From: Candidatus Dechloromonas phosphorivorans
Lineage (GTDB): Bacteria > Pseudomonadota > Gammaproteobacteria > Burkholderiales > Rhodocyclaceae
Assembly: GCA_016709495.1 (NCBI GenBank)
Contig: JADJMS010000046.1
Coordinates: forward strand, 186,001 to 250,000
Direction: 5' to 3'
Length of the DNA stretch: 64,000 nucleotides
The notes beneath the pieces are model-generated. The model ran no database searches and was not told the origin of the DNA. It worked only from the letters and a program-made list of their open reading frames with translations. The position numbers and the translations under genes are program-made. Shown here in pieces: positions 37,518 to 47,090 of this stretch (the stretch's first letter is position 1; every line of letters begins with the position of its first letter).

Positions 37518-37617
37518 GTGAACTCCTGAAATATTGAAGCTCATGCAGCACAGCCATGAGCTTCTCCGATATCAGCCCTGACGAAATTGCCCAAGGCCGG
37601 TCGCATAACACCTTGCA

Positions 37618-37959
37618 TCAAGCTTTTTTGACAAACTCCGACTTCAACTGCATGGCGCCGATGCCATCGATCTTGCAGTCGATGTCATGGTCGCCGTCGA
37701 TCAGGCGAATGTTCTTGACCTTGGTGCCAACCTTGACGACAGAGGAGGAGCCCTTGATCTTCAAGTCCTTGATGACGGTGACGCTATCACCGTCCTGGAG
37801 CACGTTGCCGTTCGCATCCTTCCAAACCCTTGCCATTTCGACATTCGCTGCGCCGGCATCCTTGCGCCATTCATGGGCGCATTCAGGACAGATGTACTGG
37901 CTGCCATCTTCGTAGGTGAATTCGGAATTGCACCGGGGACAGTTGGGTAGTTTGCTCAT
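37618..37959 (-). CDS. yjdM: Zinc ribbon protein YjdM (PhnA-like)
   Basis: The 113-residue protein has an N-terminal zinc ribbon (CPRCNSEF and YICPECAHEW) and a C-terminal SH3-like domain with DGDSVTVIKDLKIKGSS, characteristic of YjdM, formerly called PhnA. Function is not settled; it is not needed for phosphonate use in general. It lies 47 bases after the cluster A genes on the same strand. Confidence 0.93.
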   Translation of the reverse strand: MSKLPNCPRCNSEFTYEDGSQYICPECAHEWRKDAGAANVEMARVWKDANGNVLQDGDSVTVIKDLKIKGSSSVVKVGTKVKNIRLIDGDHDIDCKIDGIGAMQLKSEFVKKA

Positions 37960-38006
37960 CTTCTAAAAAACTCCAGTTTGGAAAAAATATTGTTCAATAC
38001 GACTCT

Positions 38007-38756
38007 TCAATCGCTGATTCCCAGCAAGTCGAGAATGCCGCTGATAAAGGAAAGCGGGTGGGTTGGGCAGCCCGGGACGTAAAGCGTCGGCTTGTATTTG
38101 TCGAGAAAGGCGCGATCCACTTCATTGCATTCAGCAAAAATGCCGCCAGAAATCGCGCAAGCACCTACCGCAATCACCAACTTGGGTTCGGGAATGGCAT
38201 CCCAGGCAATTTGCAAGGCGTCCGCCATATTCCGGCTGATCGGGCCGGAAAGTACCAAACCATCGGCGTGTCGGGGCGAAGCTACCATGTCGATCCCGTA
38301 GCGGCCCAAATCGAAATTGACGTTGCTCAGCGCGTTGATTTCCATCTCACAGCCGTTGCAGCCACCCGCCGAAACAGAGCGTAGTTTGAGTGAGCGACCA
38401 AAGCGCTTGTGCAGTGCTTCGGAGACCTTGATCGGGTCGATGTCGGGGTGCGCGGAGCTGATGGTCAGGGCATCACGGTCAGTACTGGCCAGTTTGAAAT
38501 CGTTATTGAAGCTGAGTTTTTCACTTGGGCAAACCAGTTCGCAGTCACCACACAAAACACAGCGCCCCATGTCGATTCGTACGGGATCGAGGGCAATGGC
38601 ACGACTGGGGCAGGCCGCCAGGCAAGCGTTGCAGCCGTTGGTACAGGCAGCCTCGCTGATCACCGGCTTGCCACGGAAACCGATGGGATTGGCGGCGCGC
38701 AGATCCGGGATGTACTGGCTGCCTTGGGATTTTCGGACGAGAATGGATTTGATCAT
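38007..38756 (-). CDS. Cluster A subunit I: ferredoxin fused to NuoB/HycG-like subunit
   Basis: A 249-residue fusion. Residues about 38-80 hold two [4Fe-4S] motifs (CNACLAACP and CVLCGDCELVCP). The rest is a NuoB/HycG-type subunit with the N2-cluster ligands: GGCNGCEMEI, GACAISGG and PGCPTHP. In formate hydrogenlyase these are two proteins (HycF/HyfH and HycG/HyfI). It should carry electrons from an unknown donor toward the G subunit. Last gene of cluster A; 8 bases after gene G. Confidence 0.9.
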   Translation of the reverse strand: MIKSILVRKSQGSQYIPDLRAANPIGFRGKPVISEAACTNGCNACLAACPSRAIALDPVRIDMGRCVLCGDCELVCPSEKLSFNNDFKLASTDRDALTISSAHPDIDPIKVSEALHKRFGRSLKLRSVSAGGCNGCEMEINALSNVNFDLGRYGIDMVASPRHADGLVLSGPISRNMADALQIAWDAIPEPKLVIAVGACAISGGIFAECNEVDRAFLDKYKPTLYVPGCPTHPLSFISGILDLLGISD

Positions 38757-38764
38757 GGCGATGG

Positions 38765-40258
38765 CTACAGGTCGTTGCCGCAGTAGGAGAGGTCGAAACT
38801 CTTGTTGCAGATGGGGAAGTCCGAGATGTCGTTGTCACGGACGGCCATAGCCAGACCAAACCAGTTAGGAAGCGACGGATCTTGCACCTTGTAGTGCAGA
38901 AGTTGTCCTTGCGATGAGGTTTCGAGTACCTGAACGACCGGCCCTCTTGTGCCTTCAATCAAGGACACACAGAGCGTCTCGGGAGCCAGGGGCTTGCCGA
39001 GGGTTTCCGGAGCGGCGCTGCCGCTTAAGTCGAGCGCAGTATCTCCCAGCACCTTCAGAAGCCATTGCACTGAGGCATCGGCTTCACGCATGCGCTGCTT
39101 CATCCGCGCCCAGCAATCGCCAGACGATTCGGTAATCAGCTCTGCGGGAAAACGCTCATAAACCCGGCCCGGTAACTGTACGCGCGTGTCGATCTCGACA
39201 CCACTGGCCCGCGCCACAACGCCAACCAAGCCCAACTCTTGAGCAGTCTTTGTGCTGACGATGCCAGTACCTTGAAACCTGACTTTCACGCTAAGACTAG
39301 CCAGCATGAGTTCATTGATTTCGGTGAAGTCACGAGCAAACGCTGTCAGCGTTTGAATCAGATCCTGGCGCAGCACCTCGGACAATCCACGGGCTCGTCC
39401 GGGTCGCAACCAGCCACGCCCGAAACGATTGCCGCAAACCCGCTGCGTGGCATTGATGATGGCTGTCCGCAATCGGCCATAAGTTCCCCCGCCCTGTAAC
39501 AAGGCAACATCCGTCGCCAAACCGTTCAGGGTGGCGACATGCATGGCGATACGTTCCATTTCCAGGGCGATGCCGCGTAGCAAATCTGTTTCGAGGCTAA
39601 CCGGCAAGTTGGACAGTGCCTCTACGGCGGCGCAGTAGCCCCAGGCGTAAGCCACACTCGAATCGCCACAAATGGACTCCACGGTTGAGGCCAAAGCCAT
39701 GGGAGGCCGACGGAGCAGCAAGGCTTCTACGCCACGATGCTGGTAGCCCAACTGAATTTCAAGATGGTAGACCTTCTCACCCAAGCACATGAAGCGGAAG
39801 TGTCCTGGTTCGATCACGCCAGCGTGAATCGGTCCGACACCGACTTCATGAACCTCACGGCCACGCACCTTGAAAAACGGGTAGTCCGTCATCCGTTGCT
39901 GGCGCTCGCCCTCGAAGCGGACCGGCTTTAGCCAAGGGTGTCCGTCGGGCTGCAGGCCGGTCTGCTCCCACAGTTCGCGCTCAAAAATGTGCGCCACAGG
40001 ATAGTTATGGGTTAGAGACGGGTAATGTTTTCCGTCTTCAGCCTGGCCTCTGAAAATATTCAACTCGCCTGAAGGCGTCTGAAATACCGCCGTGACAATC
40101 GTTCCCCAGTGGCGATTGCTTTTCTCGTGACGGCCAAAAAGGGTAATCAGGTGATCCCCGGCGTACAAGCGCTCAGCACAGCGATGGGAGAGTTCGTATG
40201 ATGACTTCGGTGGGGATGAACGCAAGTCTGCAATCAATACCGCTTTGCTTGTTTTCAT
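38765..40258 (-). CDS. Cluster A subunit G: NuoC/NuoD-like large subunit without NiFe cysteines
   Basis: A 497-residue HycE/HyfG-like protein: NuoC-like domain (about 1-160) and NuoD-like domain (VGPIHAGVIEPGHFRF onward). NiFe hydrogenases bind the metal site with two CxxC motifs. Here the first site reads ESICGDSSVAYAW (second Cys replaced by Ser) and the C-terminal site reads DPSLPNW in place of DPCxxC. Hydrogen chemistry is therefore not expected; the pocket may bind a quinone or another substrate. ATG 40258 overlaps the F gene stop (TGATG). Confidence 0.92.
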   Translation of the reverse strand: MKTSKAVLIADLRSSPPKSSYELSHRCAERLYAGDHLITLFGRHEKSNRHWGTIVTAVFQTPSGELNIFRGQAEDGKHYPSLTHNYPVAHIFERELWEQTGLQPDGHPWLKPVRFEGERQQRMTDYPFFKVRGREVHEVGVGPIHAGVIEPGHFRFMCLGEKVYHLEIQLGYQHRGVEALLLRRPPMALASTVESICGDSSVAYAWGYCAAVEALSNLPVSLETDLLRGIALEMERIAMHVATLNGLATDVALLQGGGTYGRLRTAIINATQRVCGNRFGRGWLRPGRARGLSEVLRQDLIQTLTAFARDFTEINELMLASLSVKVRFQGTGIVSTKTAQELGLVGVVARASGVEIDTRVQLPGRVYERFPAELITESSGDCWARMKQRMREADASVQWLLKVLGDTALDLSGSAAPETLGKPLAPETLCVSLIEGTRGPVVQVLETSSQGQLLHYKVQDPSLPNWFGLAMAVRDNDISDFPICNKSFDLSYCGNDL

Positions 40259-41700
40259 CAAATGCCCCCAATCGATTGCGCCACGGCGCAGTATCTGGTG
40301 ACGGGTTCCGGCGTATAGGTTCCGAGCATGCTCAATACCCCGACAAACCCGACTTTCGGGATGATGGCAACCATCGATTCCTTCACGGGCGGCATCGCCT
40401 GAGTCGGTGTTCCCCAAAGCATGGGAAACACCGTGCGGCCCGTTGCTACAAAAATGACAGTCAACATCACGCACATCAACGTGAAAGCCATCAAATTCCC
40501 CGCTTGCACAATGCCCGACAAAATCAGCATTTCTGCCAGGAAACTGGCGAATGGCGGGAAACCCAACAAGGCAAAAATCCCCCCGGCGAACAACAGGCCG
40601 GCAAATGGCAAGACGCGAATAACCCCGTTGAGTGCAGCCACTTCGTTCGTGCCATAAACTGCGCGCATCCGGCCAGCAGTAATGAACAACAAGGACTTCA
40701 CGAAAGCGTTGCTGACGATGTAGAGCACCACGCCATAGGCGGCAGTTTTGCCGACAGACAAGCCCAAGGCAATCACCCCGGACGAACTGATGCAGGCGTA
40801 GGCAATCAAACGCTTGTAGTTGCGGGCGGCCATGATCTGCACGGCGGCAACGATCAGGGAGACATAACCCATGACCAGCAGTTCTTGCGAAACAAAACTC
40901 GCATCGAAACCGTGAAATATTTGAAACACGCGGAACATCGCGACCACACTGATATTGAACTGCACCGCCGCCAAGAGTGCGCTGGTACTGGTCGGTGCTG
41001 CTTCATAGGTTTCCGGTAACCAACTGTAGAGTGGTGCCAGGCCCAGTTTGCCGCCCAGGCCAAAGAGCATGAAGGCCAGCCCCAGCCGCTGCCAGCCATC
41101 CTTGGCGGTGGTCAGGGACGCACCGAGTTGATCCACTTGAAAGCTGATCTCGACACCGCGCAGCCCCTGCCGACTGAACCAGGCACATGAAGCCCAGAAA
41201 AGTGATGACCAGCGTCATCGACGAATAGAGCATGTAGCGCCAGGCCACCGGCTTGGGTGCCCCGAATTCGCCACAGACCATCATCAGTGCGGCGCACGCC
41301 GTGCTCACTTCGATCAAGGCCCAGAGCAAGATCAGATGGTTGGCCATCACACCGATGTTCAGGACCAGCATGAAAATCAGGGTCAGGGTTGCACGCGTGC
41401 GTATGTCCTGAGTCAGCTCGGGCGAGCTACGCTCCCGGAAAGCATGTAGACGCTGATGCCCAGAAACACCGTGTTCATGACCAGCAAGAACAACAACGAA
41501 GTTGGGTCAAGCACCAGATAGCGGTGGGCAAAATATCGCGGCAACTCGGCGATGCTATGTGTCGTGAAAACGGTCACCGAGATCAACCAGCCCACCAGGG
41601 CAAAGCCGACCAGCGCTGGGGCAATCCAGCCTCCACCGCCAATCAGCGGGCGGGAGGGCGCGGCAATGTTGGGCATGGTTGCGGTGTGAATTTCGCTCAT
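40258..41700 (-). CDS. Cluster A subunit F: NuoM/N-like antiporter subunit, two frameshifts
   Basis: HyfF-like polytopic protein of about 480 residues. The frame starts MSEIHTATMPN, breaks near 41413 (one C missing gives ARPELTQDIRTRATL) and again near 41135. Transmembrane Glu (LLWALIEVSTACAAL) and Lys (GLGGKLGLAPLYSWLPETY), which carry protons in complex I antiporter subunits, are kept. It overlaps genes E and G by 4 and 1 bases. The role is proton or sodium pumping in the membrane arm. Confidence 0.87.
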
Positions 41701-42300
41701 GGCACTTGTCTCGATGGTTCATCATGGCTTGCTGCGACATCTTCACGAACGAGCCAACTGCCTACGGCCACAGTGAGGATGTAGACGCCACTGACGGCCA
41801 GATGGACGGGTAATGGCCAGGGCTCAGGCAGCAAGGACTCAAACAATGCCAAGGCATTTTCCATGAACAACACGGCCACCAATTGGGCGCTGGGCTCGTG
41901 GTTAGTGGCCAGAATCAAAAATGCAATCATGGCGGTCGCTGCTGCGACGCCCAGGGTCAATGCCCGTACATCGCCTCGGGCGCCATCACCGAACTTGAAG
42001 GCAAGAATAATCAAGGTAATGGCCACGCCCCAGGCAAAAAGATTGGATGGCATCAGGCTCATCCTTGCCTGGCGGTTTTTGTGCAGTGCGCGATGCAGTA
42101 GGTAGGGAACCAGCAAGGCGCGAACCAGCAGCACCTCCAGTCCGGCCAGAATAACGTGCATTGAAAATCCGTCATCGTCGAAAAGTGTAATCCAGAGCAA
42201 GGCCAGCGCCTGCAAACTCAACCAGGGGCGCGGCCGCTATTCGGCTGAAGAAGACCGGAATAACGGTAGCGGTCAAACAAAAGATCAAAGCCAAAGTCAT
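41697..42300 (-). CDS. Cluster A subunit E: HyfE-like membrane subunit, one frameshift
   Basis: ATG 42300 overlaps the C gene stop (ATGA). The frame reads MTLALIFCLTATVIPVFFSR, shifts near 42217, and continues LSLQALALLWITLF to 41697. The protein of about 200 residues has several membrane helices, including MENALALFESLLPEPWPLPV with the buried Glu/Met-Glu-Asn-Ala pattern of NuoK/HyfE proteins. Part of the ion-translocating arm. Confidence 0.85.
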
Positions 42301-43223
42301 ACGCCGCTCGCTCCCAAACCGATGACCAGCATGCTGCCCAATGCTGCCACCGAGGCAATCAACAAATAGGCAGGAACCCAGCGCATCGGGAGGCGGGCAC
42401 TGAGCGATTCAATGCAGCCGACCGCGATTGCAACTATCAGCATCAGAACCAGCGAGACAAGAACGCCAGCCACCGGATCGGCTAACGGATTGAAAGGGTT
42501 GATCAGCGCAGCAATCAGGCCGGCGTACAGCGTCATCTTCATGGCGGCGGCGTATTGCATGGCGGCGAGTTCCGGACCGCTGTGATCGAGGATCATGACT
42601 TCGTGGATCATGGTCAGTTCAAGGTGGGTCATCGGGTCATCCACCGGTATCCGTGCGGCTTCCGCCTGCAACAGAATCAGCAAGGCAATCGTCAGCGGCG
42701 CAACGATGATCGCGTAATGCGGCGTGTGGTGCAGATGGCCGATCAGATCGGCAAAACTGGTCATGCCGGTTGCCGCACTGGCTGTTCCTATCAGCAGAAA
42801 CAATGCTGGTTCGGCAAAGGTGGCAAACGAGGCTTCCCGTGCTGCGCCCATTCCTTCAAACGGACTGCCAACATCCATCGCCGAAATCATCAGGAAAATC
42901 CGCGCCAAACCCAGCGTATAGGCCACTACCACGAAATCATGCGAGAACTGGAGTGGTGCAAACTGCCCCAGTATGGGAATCATGCTGGCTGCGAGCAAGC
43001 CACAAATCAGGACGACGTAGGCACCGGCAAGGAATAAAGGGCTGGCAGTTGTACTCACCACTGGACGTTTGCCCAGCAAACGCCACAGATCGTAGGCTGA
43101 CTGGAACAGTCGTGGTCCTTTGCGTCCAACCCACCAGGATTTAGTTCGGTTGACCAGTCCGACCAGCAGTATCGGCATACTCAAAACAATGGCCCAATGT
43201 ATCAACGCCAAGCTGATATTCAT
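42297..43223 (-). CDS. Cluster A subunit C: NuoH/HycD-like membrane subunit
   Basis: A 308-residue, roughly eight-helix protein related to NuoH and HycD/HyfC, which anchors the peripheral arm and forms the connecting proton path. The conserved acidic loop EAARIPVDDPMTHLELTMIH is complete (about residues 190-210), as is MDVGSPFEGMGAAREA. ATG 43223 is chosen because it overlaps the end of gene B; a longer frame to 43418 is gene B sequence in another frame. Confidence 0.93.
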   Translation of the reverse strand: MNISLALIHWAIVLSMPILLVGLVNRTKSWWVGRKGPRLFQSAYDLWRLLGKRPVVSTTASPLFLAGAYVVLICGLLAASMIPILGQFAPLQFSHDFVVVAYTLGLARIFLMISAMDVGSPFEGMGAAREASFATFAEPALFLLIGTASAATGMTSFADLIGHLHHTPHYAIIVAPLTIALLILLQAEAARIPVDDPMTHLELTMIHEVMILDHSGPELAAMQYAAAMKMTLYAGLIAALINPFNPLADPVAGVLVSLVLMLIVAIAVGCIESLSARLPMRWVPAYLLIASVAALGSMLVIGLGASGV

Positions 43224-45227
43224 GGAAGAAACCCCTTCCGCCAACAGTACCAGTGAGCAATCACCACGAGAGCAGCCAGCCTGCCGAAAACGCCAAGCGC
43301 GGGTCGTCTTCCTGTATTTTTCGCGAGAGGTCTGTCGCCGTTTCATCGCCATGGGAAATAACTGAATACAAGCGCCGTTCCACGGAGTCCACGCAGTCTG
43401 TAATGACATAGCTGTCATCGGGAAAGTATCCGGCGGGTGCCTTTTTCCGTTTGATCAGCACCATGATGCTTTTGAAGTGTGCGGCGAAGTCCGTTGGAAA
43501 AGCTGGCCCCGGTGTATTGCATGCGAGGCGTTGGCGCCCCTTAGCCACAACCCAGGTGGCATTGAGCATCGGTGCGCTGATTTTTTGGCCTTGAAGCGCC
43601 ACCAGACGACCAGACCTATGCAGACAGCCAGCGCCCCTGAGATCAGGCCAATCCGGGTCAGGATTTCAATGGTCGATTGCAAGTTGACCGTAACTACTTC
43701 GACCGGCATGGCTCGCATCATCAAAGCAGTCGGTCCGGCAACCATTGCTAAACCAAGCACGGGCACCACGCCCAGCACAGTCGTCCCCACGGCATGAATG
43801 CACATCGGCACCAGCATCCAGCGACTGGCTTCACGGCCTTCAGGCAGGCTTGAGTCACGTGAATTGCCGAGAAAAATCACCCCGAATGCCCGCGTAATGC
43901 TGAGCGCCGAAACTGCCCCGACAAAGGCCAGTGCCGCAGCGACCAGGCCCAGTGTCAACTTCGCCCAGACACCGATGCTTTCACCAGTGAATAAACCCGA
44001 GTAAATCATGAACTCGCTGGCAAAGCCGTTAAAGGGCGGTAAGGCAGAAATGGCAATGCCGCCAACGATGAAGCATAGGGCAGTAATAGGCATCAGTTTG
44101 AACAGACCGCCCAGACGCTCCAGGTCGACAACATGCTTAACCTGATAAACGCAGCCAGCGGCATAAAACAACTGGCATTTGAAAAATGCGTGATTGAGCA
44201 CATGCAGCAGGCCACCACCAAAGCCCAGAGCGACTAGTCCAGGACTATCCCAGGTCAATCCGAGACAGCCAATGCCGAAGCCGATACCGGCGATACCGAC
44301 GTTTTCGGTAGAGGAGTAGCCAAGTAGCCGTTTCAGGTCACGCTGACCAACGGTGTACAGGCCACCGACCAGTGCCGAGATGACCGAGAAAACGATCAGG
44401 AACCAGCCCATCCACTCGTCCGGCTTGCCGAGAAGAAGGATGAAGCGAACCAGCGCATACAAGCCCGCTTTGTGAATTACCCCGGACATCAGTGCCGAGA
44501 CATGGGCGGGAGCTGCAGCGTGTGCGCGAGGTAGCCAGGAGTGAAAGGGGAAAAAAGCCGACTTCAGGCCAAAGCTGGTAACCAGTAACAGAAAAACCGT
44601 ATTCCGCAAGGTGCCCGGGTTGTGGCTCATCCAGTCGCCAAAATCGTCGAGAAACCACGAGTGGGTATGGGTATAGAGAATCATCACCGCCGCCACCAGG
44701 AAAATCAGACCAATATGGGTGGATACCAGATAGTTGAATCCGGCGAAACGGACTTTCTCGTTGGGGTAATCCCAAATTACCAATAACCATGCTGCCAGGG
44801 CAGCGATTTCCCAGCCGAACAGGAAGGTCACCGTATGTTCGCCGGTATAAACCAGCAGAAACGAGACGGAAATCATATTCAACAGGGCAAAATGGACGCC
44901 CAGATGCCGTGGCGTGTTGAAGTATTTATCCATGTAGCCGACGGCATAGACGCCACCCAGGAAGGTCATCGGTAATGACCAACTGAGAAAAAATGCCCCC
45001 AGGGCATCGAGCCGAAAATGCAGGTCGCCAATCGGATAAGCCCAGGGCATTTCGCCGGTAATGTCCGGCGCACCCAATAACACTGGGATGACCACCGACC
45101 AGGCTACCAGCGTCGCAAGTACCTGCGAAACAAGACCAATCCCTGCCCGGGTGGCGTTCCTGATCGGCAGCAGGCAGAGTCCAGCACCCAGCATCAATAT
45201 CAGAACCGCAAGAATGAGTTGATTCAT
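43220..45227 (-). CDS. Cluster A subunit B: NuoL/HyfB-like antiporter subunit, 3' frameshifts
   Basis: Large membrane subunit of about 669 residues. The open frame (to about 43600) shows LFGWEIAALAAWLLV (buried Glu), FGLKSAFFPFHSWLPRAHAAAP (buried Lys) and LLGYSSTENVG. The C-terminal part is split by at least three indels; alternative frames give TWGCG, TPRMQYTGASFS and QEDDPRLAFSAG, the HyfB-type ending, with TGA overlapping gene C. ATG 45227 overlaps the upstream phosphatase stop. The role is proton translocation. Confidence 0.88.
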
Positions 45228-45728
45228 TGGGGCTGCTTTCCACGGATCGCTTTTTTGATTTCCATGAGCACGCCCTGCGAGCCGTCTTCGAGCATGTCCA
45301 GGACAAGATCAAACGTATGCCCCAGGCTGTAGTAAGGATCGGGGACTTCCGTCCTCCGAACTTGGCCGAGTAATCCATGAAAAGTTTGATCTTTGCTTGC
45401 TGCTCAGGCGAAGCTATCCGGCGCAACTTGTCCTGATTTGTTTTATCCATACCAGGATCAAATCGAAGTCTTCAAGATCCTGATAGACCACTTTGCGAGC
45501 GCGATGCCGGGAAAGTTCATAGCCGCGTGAGGCTGCAGCCTGCTTGGTGCGTGGATCTGCACCCTCTCCAAGGTGATAGGCATGCGTACCGGCTGAATCA
45601 ATTTCGACTTTATTACCTAGTCGCTTTGACTCAACCAGTTGCTTTAGCACTGCCGCAGCCGTTGGTGAGCGACAGATGTTACTCATGCAAACTAGCAATA
45701 CACGGAAAACGATATTGGGCGTTTTCAT
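45224..45728 (-). CDS. Low-molecular-weight protein tyrosine phosphatase, frameshifted
   Basis: N-terminal VCMSNICRSPTAAAVL holds the CX5R(S) active-site loop; the general acid Asp lies in VPDPYYSLGH, which is recovered after indels near 45450 and 45355. The rebuilt protein is about 167 residues and ends EIKKAIRGKQPQ with a TGA overlapping the ATG of cluster A gene B (ATGA). Its own start overlaps the stop of the small gene upstream. Such enzymes dephosphorylate tyrosine, or arginine in some species. Tight coupling suggests it is made with the Ehr complex; its target is unknown. Confidence 0.85.
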
Positions 45729-45988
45729 CTCGAAGAACTAGCGGTTTGCCGACCACCATCTATCTCATAGGTGGAAACGAACGATGGAATTGAGGGAAAC
45801 CATTTCAGTGCATTGCCATCTGCGGCCTGCTTGCCAAAGATCTGGCTTGGGTCGCCACCGCAAAATACAATCTTCGTGGATTGCCGGATGCCTTGCTCCA
45901 TCGCTGCGGTGCAAATGTGTTTCTCATCCTCAGTCATTTTCTTTGCAAGGATTGAAAGAACCATGACCTGCCCGGACCCTCTAGACAT
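45725..45988 (-). CDS. Hypothetical protein, 87 residues
   Basis: I do not recognise this protein. It has a central VFCGGDPSQIFGKQ stretch and ends just as the phosphatase starts (ATGA overlap), while its ATG lies inside the last codons of the preceding small gene (8-base overlap). Overlaps on both sides indicate operon membership between the ribbon-helix-helix gene and the phosphatase. Fusion with the preceding ORF through a frameshift is an alternative. Confidence 0.5.
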   Translation of the reverse strand: MSRGSGQVMVLSILAKKMTEDEKHICTAAMEQGIRQSTKIVFCGGDPSQIFGKQAADGNALKWFPSIPSFVSTYEIDGGRQTASSSR

Positions 45989-46139
45989 TTCCGGTGTTGA
46001 GAATTTTCATGGCCCGCTCTGTTGACCGCCCCAGCACTCGAAAAATAGCGAGCGTTTTAACAGGGACAGGTTTATGAATTTCGTCTCCCGCTCCGCCCAT
46101 TTCACAGTAGCGAACGGTGATGCGAGAAATCAACTCCAT
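45981..46139 (-). CDS. Hypothetical protein, 52 residues
   Basis: ATG 46139 follows AGGAAAGG. The product (MELISRITVRYCEMGGAGDE...) is not recognised. It ends inside the start region of the next gene, so it might be the N-terminal half of one longer protein split by an indel near 45985. It follows the ribbon-helix-helix gene by 35 bases. Confidence 0.45.
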   Translation of the reverse strand: MELISRITVRYCEMGGAGDEIHKPVPVKTLAIFRVLGRSTERAMKILNTGNV

Positions 46140-46174
46140 CGGAAACCACCTTTCCTGAGCATTTCCTGAACCGA

Positions 46175-46378
46175 TTACTCCGAGTCGTCGGCGCGCTGCG
46201 TCCCACGGATCAACCAATCCGGCAGTTCAATGTTGCCGGCGTTATCGACCATGTATTGACGGACTAAACGCCTGACAACCTGCGAAGGCGTGAGGTCTTG
46301 TTGCGCGCAAATTTCGTCAAACAGCACTTTTTTCTCCGGGTCAATCAGGACTGTCAGACGTGCAGTTCTGTTTTCCAT
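46175..46378 (-). CDS. Ribbon-helix-helix (CopG/Arc-type) regulator
   Basis: The 67-residue protein has a basic beta strand (RTARLTVLIDPEKKV) followed by two helices (FDEICAQQDL, TPSQVVRRLVRQYM), the ribbon-helix-helix layout. It is first in the leftward operon leading to cluster A and lies beside a divergent promoter region carrying two opposed copies of a 12-mer (46396-46407, 46491-46502), which are likely operators. It may control both transcription units. Antitoxin-type roles exist in this fold, but no toxin gene was recognised. Confidence 0.8.
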   Translation of the reverse strand: MENRTARLTVLIDPEKKVLFDEICAQQDLTPSQVVRRLVRQYMVDNAGNIELPDWLIRGTQRADDSE

Positions 46379-46395
46379 AACGGCATTTGCTCCAC

Positions 46396-46502
46396 ATGTT
46401 AATCAAATGATAATTGCTATATCACGCTATCTGCCTATAATTCTAATCCTATACAGACGCTATTCGCACTAATAATTTATGGTATGTGATTTTGATTAAC
46501 AT
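46396..46502. promoter_or_regulatory. Divergent control region with a perfect 12-bp inverted repeat
   Basis: ATGTTAATCAAA (46396-46407) and its exact complement TTTGATTAACAT (46491-46502) face each other across 83 bp. The region is AT-rich and lies between the ribbon-helix-helix gene (leftward) and the Nudix-maeB genes (rightward). The two half-sites flank the promoters of both units, as expected for a regulator that binds both sites and perhaps loops the DNA. Confidence 0.6.
46414..46441 (+). promoter_or_regulatory. Sigma70-like promoter toward the Nudix-maeB genes
   Basis: TTGCTA (46414-46419) and a perfect TATAAT (46436-46441) are separated by 16 bp. Transcription would begin near 46448 and read the Nudix gene and probably maeB. 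Confidence 0.5.
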
Positions 46503-46505
46503 ACT

Positions 46506-47090
46506 GTGCACCAAACGGCCCTGGCCACTCATGAACAGGAAAGAAAGATCGTGATTGAACAGACAATAAGTCAGGTGAGCGCCATCGAAATGGCCGCTTG
46601 GTTAACCGCCAAAAATCCGCTTGTCAGCAGCATTCATCATCAAATTATTGTGGCGGGGGTCTTGGAGGGCGATGGGCGCTATCTCGTTATTGAAGAGATG
46701 GCAGAAGGACGCCGGGTCATCAACCAACCAGCCGGACGCCTGGAAAAGGATGAGTCCGCATCTGACGGCGCCATGCGTGAAACCCTCGAAGAGTCAGGCT
46801 ATCTGTTCATGGCAGAGGCGCTGGTAGGTCTGTACCACTGGTTTCATCCAGAAAAAAACACGCTTTACTTGCGCATGGCGTTCACCGGGCGTCTTATTGA
46901 TCAGGGCGAGGTTAAATCCCTTGATCCTGAAATTTTGGCTGTTCGCTGGATGACCATCCCTGAACTCGAAGCTGAGAGTGATCGTTTGCGCAGTCCGTTT
47001 GTTCTCCAATGCATTCGCGACCACGCGAATGGAATACGTTTCCCCCTAGATGTTGTTCGGTACTTCCCGAATGACAACGCACAATCTTGA
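46506..47090 (+). CDS. Nudix hydrolase
   Basis: Nudix box GRLEKDESASDGAMRETLEESGY (GX5EX7REXXEEXG pattern; read as GRLEKDESA then MRETLEESGY) lies at about residues 78-100 in a single domain, similar to NudJ-type phosphatases. GTG 46506 gives 194 residues; GTG 46551 with AGGAAAG upstream is a plausible shorter start. The likely substrates are nucleoside di- or triphosphates, but this is not shown. A hairpin overlaps its stop and a structured leader separates it from maeB. Confidence 0.85.
   Translation: MHQTALATHEQERKIVIEQTISQVSAIEMAAWLTAKNPLVSSIHHQIIVAGVLEGDGRYLVIEEMAEGRRVINQPAGRLEKDESASDGAMRETLEESGYLFMAEALVGLYHWFHPEKNTLYLRMAFTGRLIDQGEVKSLDPEILAVRWMTIPELEAESDRLRSPFVLQCIRDHANGIRFPLDVVRYFPNDNAQS

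Noticed and set aside
46175..46378. Antitoxin of a toxin-antitoxin pair
   Set aside because: The ribbon-helix-helix fold would allow it, but neither small neighbour resembles a known toxin and the operon leads into the Ehr cluster.
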